A model generated the notes under the pieces. It saw only the letters and a program-made list of their open reading frames with translations, had not been told where the DNA came from and did no database searches. A program made the translations under genes and the position numbers. Shown in pieces: positions 33,894 through 45,905 of a stretch of DNA of 64,000 nt. The stretch lies in NCBI GenBank assembly GCA_030522415.1, contig CM060126.1, forward strand, positions 6,536,645 to 6,600,644. Reading direction: 5' to 3'. Origin of the DNA: Channallabes apus. Lineage: Eukaryota; Chordata; Actinopteri; Siluriformes; Clariidae. The stretch's first letter is position 1, and each line of letters begins with the position of its first letter.

Positions 33894-34214
33894 TGAGCAG
33901 TGAGGATGTGGTCTCAACACGGCTGTACTTTGTGAACGCCTCCCTGCAGAGAGTGACCTTCTCCAGCTCGGTGGGGGTGTCCCTGCCCTGCCCAGCAGGT
34001 GGCACCCCCCATGCAGTCCTCCGCTGGTACTTGGCTACTGGCGACGACATCTACGACGTGCCCCACATCCGCCATGTCCATGCCAATGGCACGCTGCAGC
34101 TCTACCCCTTCTCCCCATCTGCCTTCAACAGCTTCATTCACGACAATGACTACTTCTGCACTGCAGAGAACCAGGCTGGCAAGATCCGTAGCCCCAGCAT
34201 CCGTGTCAAAGCAG
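33894..34214 (+). CDS. dscaml1: DSCAML1 exon 2: mature N-terminus and first Ig domain
   Basis: Joined to exon 1 the frame reads [19 protein letters not shown], then an Ig-like domain. Its first cysteine is in VSLPCPAG, the core tryptophan in [10 protein letters not shown], and the second cysteine in [11 protein letters not shown]. It includes [20 protein letters not shown] and ends IRVKA plus the first base of a valine codon. The [20 protein letters not shown] block and [11 protein letters not shown] match DSCAML1 and not DSCAM, which reads differently at these sites (from memory). Potential N-glycosylation sites are NAS and NGT. The start is set by phase: AG at 33892-33893 keeps frame with exon 1, while AG at 33899-33900 would break it. 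The donor is GTGAGG. An open frame on the opposite strand here is a shadow. Confidence 0.95.
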
Positions 34215-34713
34215 GTGAGGAGCTTTTCCGTTCATATTTTTTCTTATGTAAATATATGTCCATTTCTTTGTCCATGTATTTGTATATTTCGACATTACAG
34301 AAAAGTGTCATTTATTGAGTTAATCTAGTTTAATGTTATATATGATATTAAATCTGCGGTACGAAACGAGGTTTTCATTCGTCCAAGGTCGGCATTAGTA
34401 CATTAATCATCATGTTGCAAGGATGAAAAATGCAAATGATGGGGCATAGGATATTGTGTATACATTATGGGTTTACACTGAACACCTGCAGTAACAGAAA
34501 AAAACATTGTGGTGGCCATATTGCTAACCTACATAAGGATGTAAGTTCCACATGGGTATCCCAGTGGCCGCCTGTTGACCTGGCTCTTTTTAAAAAGTGA
34601 GCAGACAACTACGCAGTGCCACAGACAGTTGGCTGAGTATACCTCCTATTCAGTGCCAAGGTCACTTCTTGTGAGTGGGAGTTTTGACCGCCCAGTGACA
34701 GCAAGGGATGTCC

Positions 34714-34745
34714 ACACACACACACACACGCACACACACACACAC
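34714..34745. repeat. (CA)n microsatellite
   Basis: About 16 CA units with one CG interruption. Confidence 0.9.
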
Positions 34746-35444
34746 TTATGCCAGCTTGCGCTAATACTGTGCCATTGTCCCTCCTGTCTCCCAGCCTCCA
34801 TCTGTCCTCGGTGCTCAGAGTTTCTAGCTTTTAGAGGCTGCTTGCTCTACCTATTGCAGATTAATTGTAATGGACATTTTTTTCCCTACATTTCTTATTT
34901 TGGTATTTGATCCTGAATTTCAAAATGAATTACCCAAGAGCCAGTGGGAAAATAATGTTATTGTTGTTGTTTTTTAAATAGTGTTGAAACTCACTAGGAG
35001 AATGCACTAGTCGAAAGCAAACAGCCAATCAGCTCCATCACTTGATTGTTGCCATGGGTACTACAGAGGGGAGGGGCAGGGTGTGGCACCCGGTGTCTCA
35101 GGTGGCACTCGAGAATGATGACAGTTGACAGCTCATGGTGTTGTGCCACCCCCTCCCCCTTCGTCCCTCCATCTCTCATGCTATCTGCCTTTCTTTCATA
35201 CTCCCTCATTCTCATCCTCCTTTGTTTTGTCACAGAAGAAAACATCTACATGCTGATCATGTGCCAGAACACCTGTGTGGACTATTTTTTTAAGTGTCAA
35301 AGACCTCTTTCTCATGCATTTGCTTTATTAAAAAAGATATTACATAACCTAATGTGGCTCATGTACTACAAAGCAACTTGTGTTTGGACATCTTCTCCTC
35401 TATAGGGGTCACTCTGAGCAAATGTTGTTGTTATTAGTATCATC

Positions 35445-35445
<1 letters not shown>

Positions 35446-35490
<45 letters not shown>
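35446..35490. repeat. (TTA)n microsatellite
   Basis: About 15 TTA units in intron 2. Confidence 0.9.
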
Positions 35491-35491
<1 letters not shown>

Positions 35492-37491
35492 ATAAACACC
35501 AGAAAGCAAACTGCATGATAAATATGATGACCACCATTTTGGGACTTTCATCCAATCTGGCATAATGTTTTTCTTTGGCACACAAAGTTGGTCTATGACC
35601 AAACATTTTTTGTGTAAATTGCGATATTTCATTCTTTTAGAAACTTTGAACTACCAAATGTATTCAAAAGGTGAAATACCACATTTCATAGCAAAATGTG
35701 ACACATCTAAAAGCTGTGGGGGGAGAACATGCTGCCACAGATGAACTAAATGCATTTAATGAAATTTTGAAGAATGTTGGAACCAAAAAAGTCTGTTACT
35801 GCTATTTGTGTTTCACTTTTGGTCAATTTCTTTTTATGATGTTTATGATGACAATGCTGATGATGCTTACATGTAAGTAATTGAGAGCTCAACACGCTGT
35901 AGGTAGTAAATGAGTACTTTATTTTCTGGTTCAATATCATACAGTCATTCATGGGTGTAAAACAACTTACGTTGTCTTAGGGTTCCTACAGTATGGTGTA
36001 GACTTTTGCTTTCAGGTCCAGGTCCAACTGCATAGTTGTTGTTGTTGTTGTTGTTATTGTTGCTCCCAATTTTCCCTAATGGCATACAAGGCTTCCACCT
36101 GTACAGTAATGTGAATGGGGGAAACCTTGTTTATGTACATGACACTAGTGCTCTGATGATCTCTTTTTAGCATCCCCTACCAGAGAAATAAAACAGAAGA
36201 TGCTTCCAGATATCCAAATATGCTATCCAGTTGTAGCATAATCCATCAGAACTACTGTATGGCAATGCCCTCACATGCACCTTTATAAAAGCCCAAAAGG
36301 GTCCATGTCACAACCCTAGAAGTGGATTCTTGATTAAGGTTAATGGGCACAGTGGAGCTTTTTGGGGGGCCCAGTGGATTCACCGGCTGACATTTGCGAC
36401 ATGCCACTCACCACCTGCAAACATTGACCATGAATGTCTGGTCAATAAAAACAACCCTTTAGGCATTTTAGAGATTTATCCTGCCCCAAATGCCCAGCAA
36501 TTGGCTTATCATGAGCCACATTAAACAGGAGTACCCTACAAATCTTTTGTAGTAGAAACTGAGTTGCCTCTACCTTGTTTGAGTGTCCTTTTCCACTTGA
36601 TAGAATGTATATTTAATAACTGATGTGATTAAAATGTTTAGGACAACAGTTGACTGAATTAGCAGGGCAAAGCTAATTGCCCCTGACTTAGATCTGACTT
36701 TGACGGCACTGGCACACCTTAAAAGCCAATGTTGTGCAAATTCCACATCATGCTTCACAAGACCCATCCACAAGCATTTATTTCACAATTCCATGAAAAT
36801 AGGCCAATCTATCCCAAACATTTGTGGATGGGTGAAGCATGGAGTAACCGCCACCTCCACTTTACTTTTTTAAGACCCAAAGTCTTACATTTAATGAGGC
36901 TGTGATGGGCTGATGTCTGATTACACCCCGAATACACCCGAGTCTAATATGCACTCTTGTTTACTCACTCATATGTGCTACTGTACGTTCCTGCTCGATT
37001 GGGGAAGTGCTTGCAGTGGTGTCAGGGCTCTGGATCAGTGTTCGCACCTCCTTTCCATGACGTTTGATCCTGGAAATACCCAGCTTTAACACATCCCTGG
37101 GCTTTCCCCTACTGTAACTGTGGTATGCACAGGATGGTCCCCTGTGGAGAAAATGAAGGTGACATTAGAGAGGCAGAAGAGAAAAAAATGAGATGGGAAC
37201 CCTGTCCAGGGTGCTGTTTGTGAGGCAGACCAGAAATGTTTGGACCAGAAAGCACTACTGTACCACATGATTTTTCTCCAACTGCGTGTCCAGGGACAAG
37301 GGCATGTTCCACTAGGCCCAATAATCAATTGTTCCAGTACAGGCAACTTGATAATCACTTCTACCTTCAACCACCAGTGACAGAAGTCCCTCAGCTGCTG
37401 CTTAAAGGTGAAGATGCAACCAAACTCGAAGAGCTACAGTGACTGGAAATGGTGGTGTCACCACAATATCTTTTAGAATAATGCCCAAATC

Positions 37492-37521
37492 CATCCATCC
37501 ATCCATCCATCCATCCATCCT
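37492..37521. repeat. (TCCA)n microsatellite
   Basis: About seven TCCA units. Confidence 0.85.
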
Positions 37522-39587
37522 TCCATCTCCATCTGTTTTGCTAGCTACCTTATCCTAGATACTGGACATATGAAGAATACAGAAACTTGTTGTCACATAC
37601 AGTACAGGGTGTGACCAGAACTTGCCAGACATTCCTGGAGCTCTCTTAATATTGCCGCAGGTCTTTTGGCAGCTACCCTCTTATGTTTTTCTGTTCTTTC
37701 AGCCAGAGTTTAAACAAACAGCCTGATTTTGGTGCCACTGTTTTGCCCCATTTTCACCCTAATATTGATGGCCTTATCAATGTTACGTGATTATATTTTT
37801 GGAAATTCTTTTTTTTTTCTCCTATCAATACCTTTTCACAAAGTTTTTTTTTTTCTTTAAATGTTTCTATTTCATTTTCATATTCAGATCTATTTCATCA
37901 ACAAAGTGAAAATGACCGGACATGATTTACCTGACATTTACCCGTTTGCAGCAGTTGCAGAACTAAACATGACATTTTTTTATATTTATTTTGGTGTCAT
38001 AATATAATGTTTGAGGAGTATTCAAAACTTTGTGGTCATTTTGTTAGCCACAAGATGGCTGTGTAGAATTACGAAATTCATTCTTACAAAAACTAAAGAA
38101 AAGTTCTTCTTTTTTTTTTTTGTAAATGACATAAATACAGTATATCATCATGTTTGTTCTTTTCTCTCATCTACATTATTTAAATGATAGTGATACCTCG
38201 GTTCTCCCAGTGCCTATGAAGGCAGAAGGTGCACCAAACTGGGTTTTAGTCTGTTTCTAAGCAACGCATGAGCACAGTCAAGCATCAGTAACATTCTAAT
38301 GATGGAGTACACTGAATGATCTGATTTAGATCTATAATCTATAGGTAAGTATGTTGTTATAGTACGATTGAAAACAAAACCAAAATATCACAGGCTAAGT
38401 TCTTGAACGTACAGAGTCTATGTAATTAGATCACACATTAATCACTTTAACGCTTATCTGATGACCTGTGTTTTCTAAGACGAGCAGTCACTCGAGAAGT
38501 TAATAAATAATATGAGAATGGAGAGGCCAGAGAGCAGGGGACCTTTATTGACTGGTTATATTGATTTAAATCCCTTTTGCGGCGGTAAAGGGCTGTTTAG
38601 TTAGCAGTGGCTGAAACGAATCAAAACTACATACAAATTCTTTAGGGTAAAAATTGTGCATGTTTTTTTTTACACAAGCATCACTAGTGTATAATACTTT
38701 AAACTCTAGCATGATGATCACACAAGAAAACTGGTTTCAGTCTCTGTGGGGGACAGTGTCGCCTGGCACAAACTATTATTAATGACCAAGAAACCATGCC
38801 TGCAGGCAAGGCGTTAATTATGTCCAGGTTTGGTTGGGGGGTTGTGCCAATTCTCCGAATTTTATTCCTGCTTCTCGAACCCCTTAAAGTCCTGGCGTAT
38901 TATTTGTCTCAAGGTGTATTATCTGGTAACTGCTATTAATTATTCAGCAAACTACAACTATATACAACTATAAGAAATGCAGGATCTTCTATTCAGTAAT
39001 GTGAGTCTGGATCTTCTGGATCAGATTCTGGGATTTTGACAGACTTTTGCCGAAATGAATCCACAAGCACTGGGTTTGTACAAGGCAGAACGATTTTTTG
39101 AATGAAAACGCCCTTGCACTGCCTCCCACAAAGAAACAAGGGAGCAGTTACAATCCCCAGGTAAATAGAGGTTGATGAGGAAAAGACAACAAATTGAAAG
39201 TCAGAAATGAAAACTAAATTTCTCTAATCCACTTCGGTTCCCCAGTTGCCCTTTACTCAAAGCAAATTCCCTTTGTTTTTTTTTAACATCTCTCTACATC
39301 ATCTACATTGATTTCATTCTGCTTGTGAGGTGCTGAATACATGGTGGACTTTTATACAGAATAAGGTTTGGACAACCTAAACATACATCATAATCATACA
39401 AAACAGTATATATATATATAACAATTATTTTGGAATTAAACGTTATTTCTTGGTCATTTTCCAAAGAATATCCATTGGCCAACTATTTGTCCTTGTTTGA
39501 CTCAATTGAAGGGTAAACATATGTTTTTGCCTTTAAAACTGTATAATAAGAGAGTTAAACCTCCTCCCTATTTTTGTTCACACATAG

Positions 39588-39734
39588 TGTTCAGGGAGCC
39601 ATACACGGTTCGTGTGGCTGATCAGCGGTCCATGCGGGGCAACGTGGCTGTCTTCAAGTGCCTCATTCCTTCAGCTGTGCAGGAGTACGTCAGTGTGGTC
39701 TCCTGGGAAAAGGACACTGTTGCCATCGTTCCAG
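39588..39734 (+). CDS. dscaml1: DSCAML1 exon 3: start of second Ig domain
   Basis: The exon completes the split valine codon and reads [20 protein letters not shown], then [29 protein letters not shown] and one base of the next codon. It carries the first cysteine (FKC) and the core tryptophan (VSWEKD) of Ig2; the partner cysteine is on the next exon, beyond the window. The FREPYTVRV linker and [12 protein letters not shown] stretch are diagnostic of DSCAML1. Its acceptor is CACATAG and its donor GTAGGA. The exon is 147 bases, in phase 1 at both ends, consistent with exon 2. The protein is truncated by the window edge; the full family protein is about 2,000 residues with ten Ig and six fibronectin type III domains, a membrane helix and a cytoplasmic tail. 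Confidence 0.94.
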
Positions 39735-40214
39735 GTAGGACCGCCCCACACTCTCTCACCCAGTCATGTTAATGATAGAAGAGAATCTTCTCAACCGATT
39801 TTTATTGGTCATTCTTCTTGATAGGATCACGGTCTGCCAAATGAATAGTGTAAAATGCCCAAAATGTTGAAGAATTGAGAAACAATGCGTGATGTACAGT
39901 TTCTCAGTCAGTCAACGATAGAGCATTATTATAAGCATGTGCATGTAGGACAGCCAACAAATAGAATTTAAACAATGTCATTCTTAATGTACTTTTATTT
40001 AAACCTGTTGGAAGTCTACAAACGTGCATGAATTGATTGTTAAATAAATGAATCTCAGACATCATGTTCTGGTTTTAGAGACCTTAGAGGTTTATGCAGC
40101 TCTTGTAATCAGCTGTTTCTGGTAATCAGCAATTTATTGCATTTATTAGTATTTTTTCCATGTCTCTTATTTTCTCTTATATAACGAAGCGGAAGGGAAA
40201 CCGCCTCAACTGCA

Positions 40215-40630
40215 CTGATCAGCCATAACATTAACACAATGAATTGAATAACATTGATTATCAATTATACTGTATACTGTAGCACTAAACTTGTGACAGG
40301 ATCATGGACAACCATGGCCCGTCTACGTCCACGGGGACGAAAGGCCAGCCTGTCTGGCTTGATCTCACAGAAAAACCATTGCAGCATAAACTGCCAAAAA
40401 AAGGTCAATGCTGGCCAAGACAGAAAGGTATCAGAACACCCAGTGCATCACAACCCCCTGCTCATGGGGCTTAGCAGGCACAGAATGTATTATTGAGATT
40501 ATGGATCCTCCCTGAACCTTAGACGGCTGACCACCAGACAAGCCAAATACATTCTGTCATGTGAAACTGAGAGCTGTGCAAAGCAATGGCTGCCAGGACT
40601 GAACCAAGTGCAACGGCTCCAGCATTAATA
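40215..40630 (+). pseudogene. Tc1-like transposon relic
   Basis: It starts with the terminal text GATCAGCCATAACATTAACA. It continues through GTCCACGGGGACGAAAGGCC, CTGGCTTGATCTCACAG and AAAGGTATCAGAACACCCAG, which follow the coding region of the same Tc1 family seen at 60474-61785 but on the opposite strand. The frame is broken. Confidence 0.65.
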
Positions 40631-40834
40631 CAGTACATCTATGCATTGCTTAATTTCCTCAATACGACCTGTGAAATAAGATGTTACAGTAACTGAATGA
40701 GGAGCAAATAAGCATTTCAAACAGATGCAATTAAACGGATGTCTTAATAACTAACCAAGCCAAGAGCAATGTCCTCAGCTGAGCTGGAAGTTGTAGGGAG
40801 GACCTTAGCTGACCTTAGCCAAAAGGTCAGATGT

Positions 40835-41240
40835 TCATTGGAGGTCGACTAGGTGATCGCCAACATCAGCTCATTGTGATTGGTTGCTTCGTTGACCTCC
40901 AGCATGCGCTTATTGTTAGACTTCTCTTTAAAGTCTAGAGCAAGCTTGTCATCGGATGCTGCCTCATTAACCTGCAAAATGAGGTCATTATGACAGACTA
41001 CCTTGTTGTCCTTGTTTGAGCTTGTTCTTGGAGGGGACCTTGTTGTGATAGGTCTCCTTAACCTCTAGAATTATATTGTCCTTTGAGGTCACCTCATTGA
41101 CCTCTAGTGTGAGCTTGTCCTTGGATGTTGCCTAGTTGACCTCCATCATAAGTCCATTTTGAGAGGTCATCACATTAAACTCTTCATCTGTGCTCATCAT
41201 AGGAGGTCGCCTTGTTGCCCCCCGGTTGGAGCATGACTTG
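40835..41240. repeat. degenerate 39-bp tandem repeat with coding-like periodicity
   Basis: About ten units of 36-42 bases (one longer) share the plan GTCCTTtGAGGTCaCCT, then (c)aTTGACCTCtAGtgTgAGCTT. The cleanest unit is 41073-41111 (39 bases). On the minus strand that unit reads KLTLEVNEVTSKD, and neighbours are decayed versions with stops. The multiple-of-three period suggests descent from a protein-coding repeat, but no long open frame is left. Confidence 0.65.
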
Positions 41241-41999
41241 AAAACAAGCCTTGTTGTCTTTTGACAACATACTGTCTATGATAGAAAGGTATTGGAACAC
41301 CCTTGGCTTGGGAGGCCGTCTCATCTTTCTCTATTTGGAGCGGAACAGACATACATGTGGTTGTCTCCCTCTGAAAAGCTTCTAGGGGCAAAAGTAGACT
41401 ATCATGTATGAGTGGTTGGTATGGATGAAAGATCAGGAAAATGGACATCGTAATGAAACCATGCATGCAAATAATTTCACAATAAATATCATTGTCGTTA
41501 ACAGCATTTTTGGAAGTTGAGGGTATTTATTAGTGTGAGGAATGAATTGTGTTTAACATTGTGATTAACATGTAAATTTTTTAGAAGATTGATTTGTTTA
41601 ATCAAACGATTTAACTTAATCGTTCATGCCGAGGCATAACCGATAGGACTTGGGAATGCAATGCATTGTGGGGAATGTTGGACATCTTGCTAGTAAATCA
41701 TGCGTAAGTCATGAGAAATTGGCGAAAGACAAACAATAAAACAAGCAAATGATAAAATGGAAAGAAATCACAAGAAAGTGAACAAGATTTACCGTGACAG
41801 GATATACCGCCATGGACTGGTACTGTATATCGGAGAAGATGTTTGTAAATGGTTTGGATCAGTGTACTGTAAGATTCTCAACATTGAGTGAGATGCTGAC
41901 CTGCTAACTTCCACTAAACATGCCTGGTGCGATTTTTTTAATCTTGCGTGTGGTGTTCAGAAATGATAAATTTATTGAGTCACATGTAAAGTTCACCAA

Positions 42000-42265
42000 T
42001 AGATGGGTACGGCGATTGAGCTTTGGTTCATCCTGCTTCCATCAGAGGCTCTTGAGATGGTTCTGCAACTTGACTGGAGTCCACATGTGCCTAATTGATT
42101 TAATTAGACATAATTAGGAAAAGCAAACACCTGTCTATGTAAAGTTTGGTATTTCGGAAGGTTGTGCATGTCAGAGGGTAAAAATATTTGAATACATTTT
42201 AAGATGGGTGTAAAACAACAGAATGTAGAAAACTAAAAAGGGTCTGAAACCTTCCAACGTATGCA
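42000..42265 (+). mobile_element. Tc1-like element fragment (5' region)
   Basis: GATTGAGCTTTGGTTCATCC, TGGAGTCCACATGTGCCTAA, AAACACCTGTCTATGTAAAG and GTTGTGCATGTCAGAGG occur in the order seen in the untranslated leader of a common teleost Tc1 family. The transposase region is deleted. Confidence 0.6.
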
Positions 42266-43344
42266 AAACAAATCTAAACTTAGGAGCATTTAAGTCTTTA
42301 TAAATTGCAAGTACAATGTACATAAAAATGCATTTTAACATTTAGTTATCTTGCTTATATAATATAGCCCTACACCTAGTTCCAGTTAGCCATAGACCTA
42401 ATTCTGGTTTGCCTTATGGTTATATATATTTGACAAGTTCATGCTTTCATGTTGTGCAAAGTTTAAGATTAAAATAAACGTTAACTGAGATCGAAAGATT
42501 AATTGCGATTAATCTTTTTAATCATTGCCTAGCACTAGGTATCATTACAAGTTACTAGTTAAAAAAATTTTCTAACCAAACATAATTAAGCACTTTGCTT
42601 TGACCATGTTCCCTCGTTCCCTAAGAAACCAGAAATCTTTCAGTCTTTGTTCTACCAACCAATTTTTATTATGCTGTGGTAGTTGCTATGGCAGTTAGGA
42701 GTTTGTAGAACATTTTCACACAACAGCTTTGGTTTTTGCATGTAGTAATAACTACTAGAATGTCGACTGCTTTTGGAAGCAACATGGAAAAGAAACTATA
42801 TCACATGCAAAGTATGTCATGATGTGGCTAATATGGGTTAGATCTTACATTACTGACTTTTACTGGGGCAGATTGAGGCAGTGGGATATCTCTTCTTGAT
42901 TCTTTGATGCTGTTCCAGATTGCCAAGCTTCTCAAGGCATCATGGGAAGGAAGCCCAAACCCTGTGTAGAATCCTACCCATACTGTAGCTAGTGACCATA
43001 GGCAAGGAAATATACACTGCTCTCATTTCTATCACTTCTGATACTGACTTGACAAAGGACTCTGTAGTGGTAATTGTAATCACAGTATCTTCACATTCAG
43101 CAGCGGAAGGCATGTTAAAGGTCCCCTCAAGGATATGCCAAGGACCATATAGGACACCTCTATTAGTGGAAACATCCACTATAGTATAGATTGACACGTA
43201 TTTTAAGTACTTTTGAATCAAATTAAAGAAAATGGACGCAGCTCTCAATGGGTTGCGTATGGCTGTGATCAAGAACCAAGAACCAAGAACATTCTCATGG
43301 AGTACTTAGTCTTCAAACAGCTTCCTCCCATGACTCTAAGAAAA

Positions 43345-43525
43345 AAGTTTGCATGTTTTTCCCCATGCTTGGTGGGTTTCCTCTGGGTCCTCCACAGTCC
43401 AAAGGCATGCAGATTAGGCTTATTGGTGTTCCCATAGTGTGTGAATGAGTTTGTGGATCTGTGTATGCCCTACAATGGATTGGCACACCATCCAGGGATG
43501 TGTCACATTGACTCATGACTTTTCT
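43345..43525 (+). mobile_element. family A SINE fragment
   Basis: It carries CCCATGCTTGGTGGGTTTCC, CACAGTCCAAAGGCATGCAG and CAATGGATTGGCACACCATC. The tRNA head is missing and there are internal deletions. Confidence 0.8.
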
Positions 43526-44542
43526 TATTTTCAATAGTTTACTTATGATATATTATGCTGATCACCTGAAACATAAAAAATGCATTTAAAATATTAATAC
43601 TACAAGCTGGTAACTTGTAATCAAATACTGTATGTAATGCTATTTGATAAATACTGGAGCCTACCTACAGTATGCCACATGTGCTTGTTTGACTGTATGT
43701 GTGCGTGTGTGTTATATTAAATTACTCATTTATTTTCAGCCATTTGTTCACACATCACTTTTCAAACGCGGATGTGAAACAAGGGTTCACGAATAATGAA
43801 CATACGCAGAGTGTGTGAGGTTACACTCCTATAACATTATTGATTCTTCCTGCTTTTCCCCGTCTTCGTTGTGTTTGTGCGCAGCTGTGGGTTGCACCTT
43901 AATTGATGAACTGGTTACATAATAGATTAATAGAAGGTCACACTTCCATTTCTGCGAAACAACACCGCGCTCTTAGACTTCTTCACTGATGATCATTGAC
44001 GGATTTGCAGCGGCGGTGAGAAAATGATATTATGATAGCATTTTTTTTAAATGAAAATTTTTTGAAGTTTAGAACAGAAAGCCTGCATCCTTGTACATGT
44101 AGTTGAGACATAATATCAGGTGAGCTGGTGTACTTGTGCTCTTTTTCTTTTATCATCACTCTATCAACGAGTATATTTATTTATTCTACTGCTGTACGTT
44201 TCGGTTTTCAGGCTCCGTGCTTGATTATTGTACCTTCTTGTATCATTGTCATAGCTGTTCTTTCCTGCGTCCTGAATACCTTTATTTAATTCTCTTAACT
44301 GTCCTTAAACTCATAACAACGATGCGGGCACACGGCCCATACAAATACAGGTATTACTCATGAAAGCTCTCAGCTATTTTCTTTTTGCCAGTCACCTGTC
44401 AAGCAGTCATTGAAATCATTCAGACCGACTCGGAGTGTGAATTGTATTTGCTGAAAAAGCATGCACACCACCACCTTGTGACCTTGTGTGGATGGAACAT
44501 CAGTAGGTACTGTATCTAAGTCTTGGACCGCTGTTTCGAGAA

Positions 44543-44602
44543 ACTGGTTTGTGTGTGTGTGTGTAGAGGGAGAGAGAGAGCGAGAGAGAGAGAGAGAGAG
44601 AG
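44543..44602. repeat. (GT)n and (GA)n compound microsatellite
   Basis: A short GT run leads into about 16 GA units. Confidence 0.85.
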
Positions 44603-45339
44603 ATAAAGATCCACTATAACATCCATCTATTTGTAAAAGAAGCATGGATATGTAGAGATTAGATTTAATAGTGGTGAAAATATCATTTTCTTGAGTTGAG
44701 TATTCCCTGCGTATACAGGAATAGGCTTGTCACGAGCAGAGTGTCATAAAGGAAACTCATTTTGGTTGCCAAGAGAGCAAAAAGTGGCTTTCTGGGTGAG
44801 AGGGCTGTTATTTATCTTATTACTTTAGATAACATTTTCACAACTGAAGCTGTCGAATAAAAACTTGCGATTCCAAATCATGATATTCGTATAACATGGT
44901 GAACCTTTCCTGTTGCGCCACTTACTGTAGAAGCACACCACTTAATATACTGACTATTTTATTAGTATACGCCAAAGCTATCAAATAGAATGTGTATGAA
45001 ACAAGGACGTTTCCACGATGTCCGTAGCAGTCAATAGCAGTGGACAACAAGACGTGCAGCTGCCTGGGGGGAAATGCAACTTTCCAAACTTACAGTCACA
45101 GCGAACTGAAAAAGCTCCAGAGTGTCTCTGAGAAGGCAAAGAGCTGGATCCGTCTATTATTGTCTGGATCCGTCTGTTGTTGTTGGCAGGTGGTACTGTA
45201 ATGAGCTTAAGAGTGCGTTACTGCCACCTACTAGACTGGAGCGGTTAAACTGAAACTTTCTCTCATAGTCACTTCTCTGGACTTCTCTGATTGGTCTGAA
45301 GCGCCTTTGGAAGGAAAAACCTTTGGAAGGAAATCTCTC

Positions 45340-45502
45340 TGCATTGCTCAGTGGTTAAGGCATTGGACTACAGTTCAGAAGGTCACTGGTTCAAATCCCA
45401 CCACCACCACCATGTTGTCCCTATTGGGCCCTTGAGCAAGGCTCAGATGTCTAATGGCATAAACATGTCTTTCTGGATAAAGATGTCTCCCAGATGCTGT
45501 AA
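45340..45502 (+). mobile_element. family B SINE
   Basis: It has TTGCTCAGTGGTTAAGGCAT (box A), GGTTCAAATCCCACC (box B), then TTGGGCCCTTGAGCAAGGCT and a tail CCCAGATGCTGTAATA. A (CAC)n slip lies after box B. Confidence 0.8.
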
Positions 45503-45544
45503 TACCACGTACATAATAAGTGACAATGCTATTCCCTAAAGGGC

Positions 45545-45905
45545 TCAGTTCTTAGCGCTGTCGCAATGCACCTCCAGGGGCCAGGTTCGATTCCCACCTC
45601 AGGGTCTCGCCATGCTTGGTGTGTAAGTATCCTCCGGGTACTCCGGTTTCCTCCCACAGTCCAAAGATATGCAGGTTGATTGACATTCCCAAATTGCCCA
45701 TAGTGTGTATATGTCTGTGTGCCCTGCAATGAATTCAGGGTGTACTCCGCCTCGTGCCCTGTGTCTCCTGGGATAGGCTGCAGCAGACCCGCCATGACCC
45801 TGAAGACAGGATAAAGTGGTACATTATAGACGACGATGAGTAATCACCATTGGCCTCCATGGTCCATAGTTGGACTACAGAGGTTCTGGATATTCCCCAA
45901 TGGCA
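45545..45905 (+). mobile_element. family A SINE followed by the alternative tail
   Basis: The SINE runs from TTCTTAGCGCTGTCGCAATG through CCAGGTTCGATTCCCACC to GACAGGATAAAGTGGTACAT. Directly after it, CACCATTGGCCTCCATGGTC and GTTGGACTACAGAGGTTC match the alternative tail found at 27438-27545. Both tail types are thus present in one copy or in two fused copies. Confidence 0.75.

Larger units (their letters stand above)
34215..39587 (+). other. dscaml1: dscaml1 intron 2 (5.4 kb)
   Basis: Bounded by GTGAGG and CACACATAG. It contains a (CA)n tract (34714-34745), a (TTA)n array (35446-35490), a (TCCA)n array (37492-37521) and short homopolymers, but no transposon that I can name. The unique stretch 36300-37490 has short open frames without family resemblance. 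The 38460-39000 part is a candidate conserved regulatory block. Confidence 0.85.

Noticed and set aside
33914..34141. Open frame on the minus strand opposite dscaml1 exon 2
   Set aside because: It is a shadow of the strongly supported Ig1 coding exon on the other strand and has no family resemblance.
37086..37442. Frames of 68-94 codons in intron 2
   Set aside because: No domain or repeat resemblance and all three overlap one another on opposite strands.
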